Shown: positions 58,401-64,000 of the stretch, one piece after another
Position numbering within the stretch: position 1 is the stretch's first letter
Layout: each line of letters begins with the position of its first letter
Assembly: GCA_002205965.3 (NCBI GenBank)
Contig: NADL03000594.1
Span: 2,666,001-2,730,000 of the forward strand
Direction of reading: 5' to 3'
Length of the DNA: 64,000 nt
Source of the DNA: Kappaphycus alvarezii
Lineage: Eukaryota > Rhodophyta > Florideophyceae > Gigartinales > Solieriaceae
The notes under the pieces: model-generated
Told to the model about the DNA's origin: nothing
Seen by the model: only the letters and a program-made list of their open reading frames with translations
Databases searched by the model: none
Position numbers and translations under genes: made by a program

Positions 58401-61300
58401 CGTGTCGTTTCGGGTACTTTGGTATACAAAATATTACTTCCACGGAAACCGCATTTTTATGCGTATTGCTATACCTTTAGACTTAAAACGCCCGAAAAAC
58501 GCGATATGAAGTGCATCGTTGGACACTTTAGTACATGTCGCGCTGCGAAAATCCGTATTTCTACTTGAACTTCTTTCGCCATTGTAGCGCATCTACCACA
58601 AAAATAGGATTTCCTCAGCGGCTGCAGGGAAGTCTAGCCAGGCGCGAGCAAAAATCCTCATTCCAAAAAAAAATTCTTTTCGACCAATTCTTTGCATTTC
58701 ACTGCCTTTCAACTATTTGATATTAATATTCATTAAAGGCGGTAAAAATAAGTAATGAACGCTTGAAATGAGGAGTAAGCTGAAGAAGAGGTATGTCGGA
58801 AAAATAAGTATCAATTTTTAGCTACTTACATGAATTATTCCCTCGAAAGTGAGATCCTGAAGAAGTTATTTCATAACACGTTGCTATATAAGAGCTCTAA
58901 AACTCTTGTAAATAATTGGCTCATTTAACTTTTAATAACGCTATAAGAAATCACAAACAAGATTAAAAGAGCTTAGATTGCAAAAATCTAATGGATAAAT
59001 ATAATTACAATTGGAAAAATGTTTAGAGTAGGTCTATCTATGAATACTGTAACAATGTCTCTTTTACACTACTTTGTAATAGAGACTTGTTCTCTGTCGT
59101 TATTCCAGTTCTCTCTTACACAGTGGCGTGGCAGAGAAACTGCATCGCCTTGGATGAATTTAGAAGCTCAGTGTAACCAGTTAGCGGTTTTATTGCTGCG
59201 TATTTATTTTTCATCCCTGTTTTTATTTGACTTGGAGCCCCAATTCATCGTTTTATTTACTTATTAATGTTCTAGATAGTACTTTGCCATAGTTTCAACT
59301 CTTACTTCTAGTAATTTATACTGATTTAACACAAGTATAGAAGTTCTATAATAGAGCTACATTACTTATTATAAAATGGTGGGCTCATCTATATTCTTGT
59401 CGGAATCCCACCCTGCCATCGTCTCTACTAATCTTTTAGCAGCTCCCCGGCTGTCTCCCTCTCTGTTTCAAATACAAAGAAAGATGATCCTCTTACGATA
59501 GATATAAAAGTGGAGGACCTCTCTTGGTAGCAGCTGAAAACTGTAGAAAATATTTATTAGTTGCTTTAAACCATTCAATATAGATGCATACCAAAAAGAT
59601 CGTTTTAGATACAAAAAAATATACCAAATAATCTGGTACTTAACAACTAGGACGGAAACGTTACCAATGACAGAAGTATATCGTTGCAAAAGAGAAAAAA
59701 CAGATGCCATAGCCGAAAGTCGCTATCGCAAAAATTACTAGGACGCAAGTCATAAAATCACTCTCTGAGAATGAAATGGACGATAAACTGAACAAGTGTG
59801 TCATACTAGAAATTGGAGCTACATTTCAAATATACTGCAATTTTTATATGTATACTTACCCATATAAGAGCTAAAATCAAATCCAGTTTGGTGGTAGTGG
59901 ATATCAATGATATCCAAAATCATGGATTAGATGCCTAGGAGAACTTACTCAGTTACATTGAAGAGAAAGTAGACAACAAACTGAGCGGAATTTTTTAAAT
60001 TTCCCAAGAAACATTTGTGTAAATTCTATTGAATAATTTGAAACAGGTAAATGTATAAAATAATCTATTCGACTTGAACACAGCATGTATAAGGAGTTGA
60101 AAATTAAGTCTTTCTTAACTAACAATAAGGTTACTGAAATGAATTATATCAAGAATCTGGAGGCGGTTGTATTTCTTCAATATTTGAGCATAAGAACCTG
60201 TCCGTATCAATTTTAATTGCAGACTTGAGCAGTCACGTTGTTAACCGTTGTGCAAATCACTATAATGCATTAAAATCGTGATCTGATACAGTTGCACTTC
60301 ACTGAAAGGGTGGAAAAGAGGTGTTTCGTTTACTTTAACCCACTCAAATTTCATATCTGAGTGTTACATTGGATGAATTCAGTGAGAAACCCTAAAAGGG
60401 ACCCTCAAGGTCACTCAAAAGGCAGGGTGCATTGGACATAACTGCTGATGCTGCTTGACTTTGAGTCAGCACGGCCCTGACTTTGCCATATGTATCAGTG
60501 GCCATCACAAGGACTTTCCTCGAAATGCCGGCAGGCATGCCATATGCGTCTTGTTGTCAACTTAAGTTATAGCTCATTAACACTGTACTGTCTCTGTCTG
60601 CTCGGATCGGGAGGAAATTTTCTGATAGTCTGGCGATGATCGGTTATGGATTCAGATATACGACATAGTGTTGTTGCATATTGACAGCAGTTGTGTGTTG
60701 AGCCCGATACCACCGCGTTTGTTTTTGCCGATGCTAAATAGAGCATCACCTTTACCCTGAGTCAACCTCAGCTATTTATACTAAGATCTCGAAGGAATTC
60801 TGCCACATCTCCACATTCAAACCTGCCCAAACACTTACTTTGGGCACCTTAGTTTAGAGTTAAACCTCATCAGAGACTAAAATACTCCATAGTAGAGAAA
60901 TGCCCACAAGCATCCCTCGAACTATTTACCATAACGATACATCTGAGCCACACTTGACATACCGTCTCGGTCATGTAAACAAAACGATATATCCTGTCAG
61001 GTCAAATTGATAGCGATGTTACAATACTTAACTGTCCCATTTAACTGCGCTATCAATAGTAACACTACCGATTCCCAACTCTTCTCGCAATTTCTGGAAT
61101 TTTTTTCGTGGCAATTATTTTGTCATAATTACCGCAATCATGCACTCTGAGGACAGTGCTTCACCATCACAACAACTTCTGATACAGAATCTCGGATGAG
61201 ATGATATCGAATGTCAACATACTTTCCCATCTTCTCCGATCTTGATCACTTGATGGCTGCGACATTCTTCTCGATAACAAGCATGGGGGTAGAATCAAGC
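55401..61300. other. AT-rich stretch without recognisable genes
   Basis: Almost 6 kb with no recognisable protein. Short frames near 57,100-58,080 and 58,220-58,720 carry no known motif. From about 60,400 the GC content rises. The interval 60,400-61,300 may include the 3' terminal repeat and end of the Copia fossil to the right, but its border is not visible. Confidence 0.4.
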
Positions 61301-64000
61301 ACATATAGATAAGACATCACCGCGCACAGACCTTTCACGAGCTTCCCACATTCGGATAATGCAACATATTCCGCCTCACAAAAGATAGGGCAACTCCAGC
61401 ATGTTTCTTTAACTTTTATTTAATTGGGTTGTCGTTAACCGCAATCACAGTTCCACTTGTGGAACGCCTCGTCTTTTGAAATCCTGCCCAGATCGCATCA
61501 CTATAGCCAAAAATTACTGGTCCAGTTGTTCGTTCACCAAACTCCGTACGAGTCCCAGTTCTGTCGTCCCACCAAGTACTTTAATACCCTTCAAGTCTGT
61601 TGCAGTCTCCAGCAGTAATCCCACAGCTGTATTAATGTCCTGCCTAGTACTCGTTGCCATATATAGCAGCCCACCAATAGACATCTGGTACTTGTTCTTC
61701 AAATTGTTATTGAGAAGAACCAAGTACTCTCTTGGCGCTGAGTATGGTGTAAAAATTGGTGTGTCCACACTCCGACGGCTTTACATTCCAAACCGTTCCA
61801 GAAAAACATTTGTATAGTGCGACTGACGCAAACATATATCCGTTGTACTGCCCGATAAACTCAACGCCAAGGATATATTTAACAGTACCAATATCATTCA
61901 CTTCTAAATTTGAGCTTAAAATTTGTTTCACTATGTACACGGAACAGTAACAAAGGCTAATCACCAATAAATCTTCGAGTTAAACGAGCAGCCGTACTTC
62001 AGTTTCCTCGATTACTCGAAAACAGCTCGGAAAAAACAAACATAACTTCGCACTTGTTTAAAGCAAAGAGACAACACACTGACTTTGAACTATTTCAGCC
62101 GTATCTTATCTACTTTCTTCAACCCATGCAATGCTTTAAGCGACTTTAAACCAGTTTCAGGTTTTATGTCGATATTTTTTCTCTTCGAGGGTTAAAGAAC
62201 ATCTTACTATTCGTGTCCAGCTTCTCACGAAGGAAAGAGTTCTTGCCATCTACATGCTGCACTGTGCACACATGCGTGAGGCAAGCAAGCGAAATGCGCA
62301 CAGCTGAAAAATCAATTAGGGGCGAGTAAATGTCATCGAAACGCCCCTTCTGAAAACCTCGACCACAAAACTCCTCTCGTAATCATCGACAGACCCATCG
62401 ACTCTTCGTTTCAGGTCAAGTATCATCTCAGTATATGAACTTTAGCGTTACTAGGTATGTTTTCCACAGACCAGGTCCCTCATTCCCAGACACTACTCAT
62501 TTCCTTGTCTATGGCCTCTCGCCACAATTTACTGTCCGTACTTTCCATTACCTCCTTGATATCTCTCGATATGTTTTCATCAGTTTTTTTAATCATACCT
62601 GCTTCAGTAGGAGGGTAGTATGTCAGAGTCTCACCAAGGTTCATATCCTCACCACTGATCATTCAGAGTATTATATTAACATGTGTTCCCTTTCCTTAAG
62701 AATTAAGCTGCGGAATAGCTGTTATACTTGGGACTTTGCACTCTGAGTTGTCCGTTGAGCCATTGTGCGGAGGAATTTCAGTTGGTGCTTCACTGTGTTT
62801 CAATAGCTCAACTGGCTTACATATTTCCTTCAGAGCTTCGTAGACTTGGGAAGCGTCTCTCTCCATCCACTCACGAGCATGGAAGACCTGCTTATTGAAA
62901 CGCATATTGCGTGCATGAAAAACACGTTCTCTTCAATGCTCCATATCCTGTAGTTGAGATGATGCACACAACTCAAAAGTATTCCGCTCTTTTATCTGGT
63001 TTATAATTTCTTTTTCCTCTGAGAAGCGTCATGTACCCAGACCCAACATCCGAACACAAGCAAATAATCAAGAATTGGCATGTTATATGTTAATGCCTCA
63101 TTATTCGTTATACTCTTGGGCTTCTTTGTCCCAATTATATTCCAGATAGCGGCAGCGGTGATAACGTTCTCGTCTCAGTATGTCCGGAAATCCTTAATGA
63201 ATGAAAATTGCTCTTGCGGTTTCCGTAACGGCCCTGTTCAGCCTCTCCGATATGGCGTTTTGTTCCGTGGTGTATGGGGCGCTTTACTCCTACAAATTAC
63301 CGAGCCCTTTACTCTCTTTATGTACAGCAATGTACTCCCCGCCATTATCCAAGTATGAAGTCTTGATACAGCAATAAAATTTCCGCTCAAGTTTGGCTCT
63401 GATCATACGAAAAAAACAAAGAACATCCGATTTGTTCTAAATTTATTTTACTTCTTTGTATCTTGTGCATCCACCAATTCATGGAATAAAATTACGATTT
63501 ACACCCATCCTTGCCACAGGCATAGGCCAACCTACATCACTAAACAATACTGGCCTGGCGGGCATACTGCTTCGAGGAGCAAGTGTGAGCTTAATCTGTT
63601 TTCCTATACTGCACGTAGGGTATTCTACCTCATTGAGATCATTCCCCTTCATTTTTAATCTCTTCACAGTGTGATTACGTGATATCTCTTTCAACACACC
63701 CTTGTTCCCATGGCCAAAACGTAGTTGCCGCAGATCTACTCCACTTGCACTTTCAGCTGCAACGTTGACATTTGCATGCCCGCCAATGCTTTCTATCACA
63801 TAAATTTCGCCTCTCAGGACACCCTCATAGATGGTGTCTCCAGCATGGGATACAGTACACACCTCTCTATCGCACTAAATGTCATACCCTTCTGCATCCA
63901 GCTTAGTTACAGAAAGCAAGTTGGTCTGTAAGTTCGGGATATACAGAGCATTCTTAAGCTCTAAAGACCGTGCCCCGTTAGGAGCATCGACTTGGGAGAT
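61300..64000 (-). mobile_element. Ty1/Copia-type fossil running off the right edge
   Basis: Minus-strand order from the right edge: pre-integrase and integrase region at 63.86-63.48 kb (LRQLRFGHGNKGVLKEISRN, a histidine- and cysteine-containing zinc region). Then comes the start of a Copia reverse transcriptase near 62.65-62.48 kb (STDSKLWREAIDKEMSSVW). Reverse transcriptase and connection sequence follow at 61.97-61.5 kb (TVKYILGVEFIG, then YQMSIGGLLYMATSTRQDI). RNase H-like sequence lies near 61.45-61.3 kb. The left terminal repeat was not located and the 5' end is outside the window. It is broken in several places. Composition is intermediate, so it may be younger than the relics at 49-55 kb. 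Confidence 0.65.

Noticed and set aside
1-64000. CRISPR arrays, bacterial operons, ribosomal RNA genes or phage modules.
   Set aside because: No direct-repeat/spacer arrays, rRNA-like sequence or bacterial-type gene clusters were found, and the content is eukaryotic.

Overview
The window looks like nuclear DNA of an intron-poor eukaryote with islands of genes inside transposon-rich sequence. A red alga of the Chondrus type fits best: compact uninterrupted host genes, mixed Copia, Gypsy, Harbinger, pogo and LINE-like relics, and strong swings in base composition. The organism is inferred from style, not proved by any marker in the window.

Layout. Positions 1-240 are a GC-rich edge that may be the end of a host gene. 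Positions 241-15,610 are an AT-rich desert with old Gypsy (about 4.9-7.4 kb) and Copia (about 11.3-11.9 kb) fossils, a 72-bp minisatellite and a 51-bp duplication. A pogo/Tigger-type DNA transposon with recognisable inverted ends lies at 15,611-18,035. A degraded Ty1/Copia element covers about 19.9-25.0 kb on the minus strand. A 3' fragment of a LINE-like element (25.44-26.12 kb, minus) abuts a PIF/Harbinger element (26,159-28,913) with both of its genes broken. A second LINE-like element (29.4-31.56 kb, plus) follows.

The GC-rich gene island runs from about 32 to 47 kb. It holds a C2H2 zinc-finger gene (34,068-35,216, plus), a large gene that resembles the exocyst subunit Sec8/EXOC4 (41,514-44,726, plus) and a convergent small gene (45,478-45,116, minus) with a TATA box. 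Its intergenic parts contain a perfect 30-bp-stem hairpin, palindromic GTACAGTAC-rich arrays and two zones where the plus strand switches sharply from C-rich to G-rich. From 47 to 61 kb the sequence is again AT-rich and nearly gene-free, with Copia relics at 49.0-52.1 kb and probably 55 kb. A further Copia relic starts near 61.3 kb and runs off the right edge.

The three host genes have no evident common pathway: a nuclear DNA-binding protein, a vesicle-tethering protein and an unknown small protein. No complete new multi-gene system is visible. The least explained signals are the 30-bp hairpin, the GTAC arrays and the mirror-symmetric ends of the Harbinger element.
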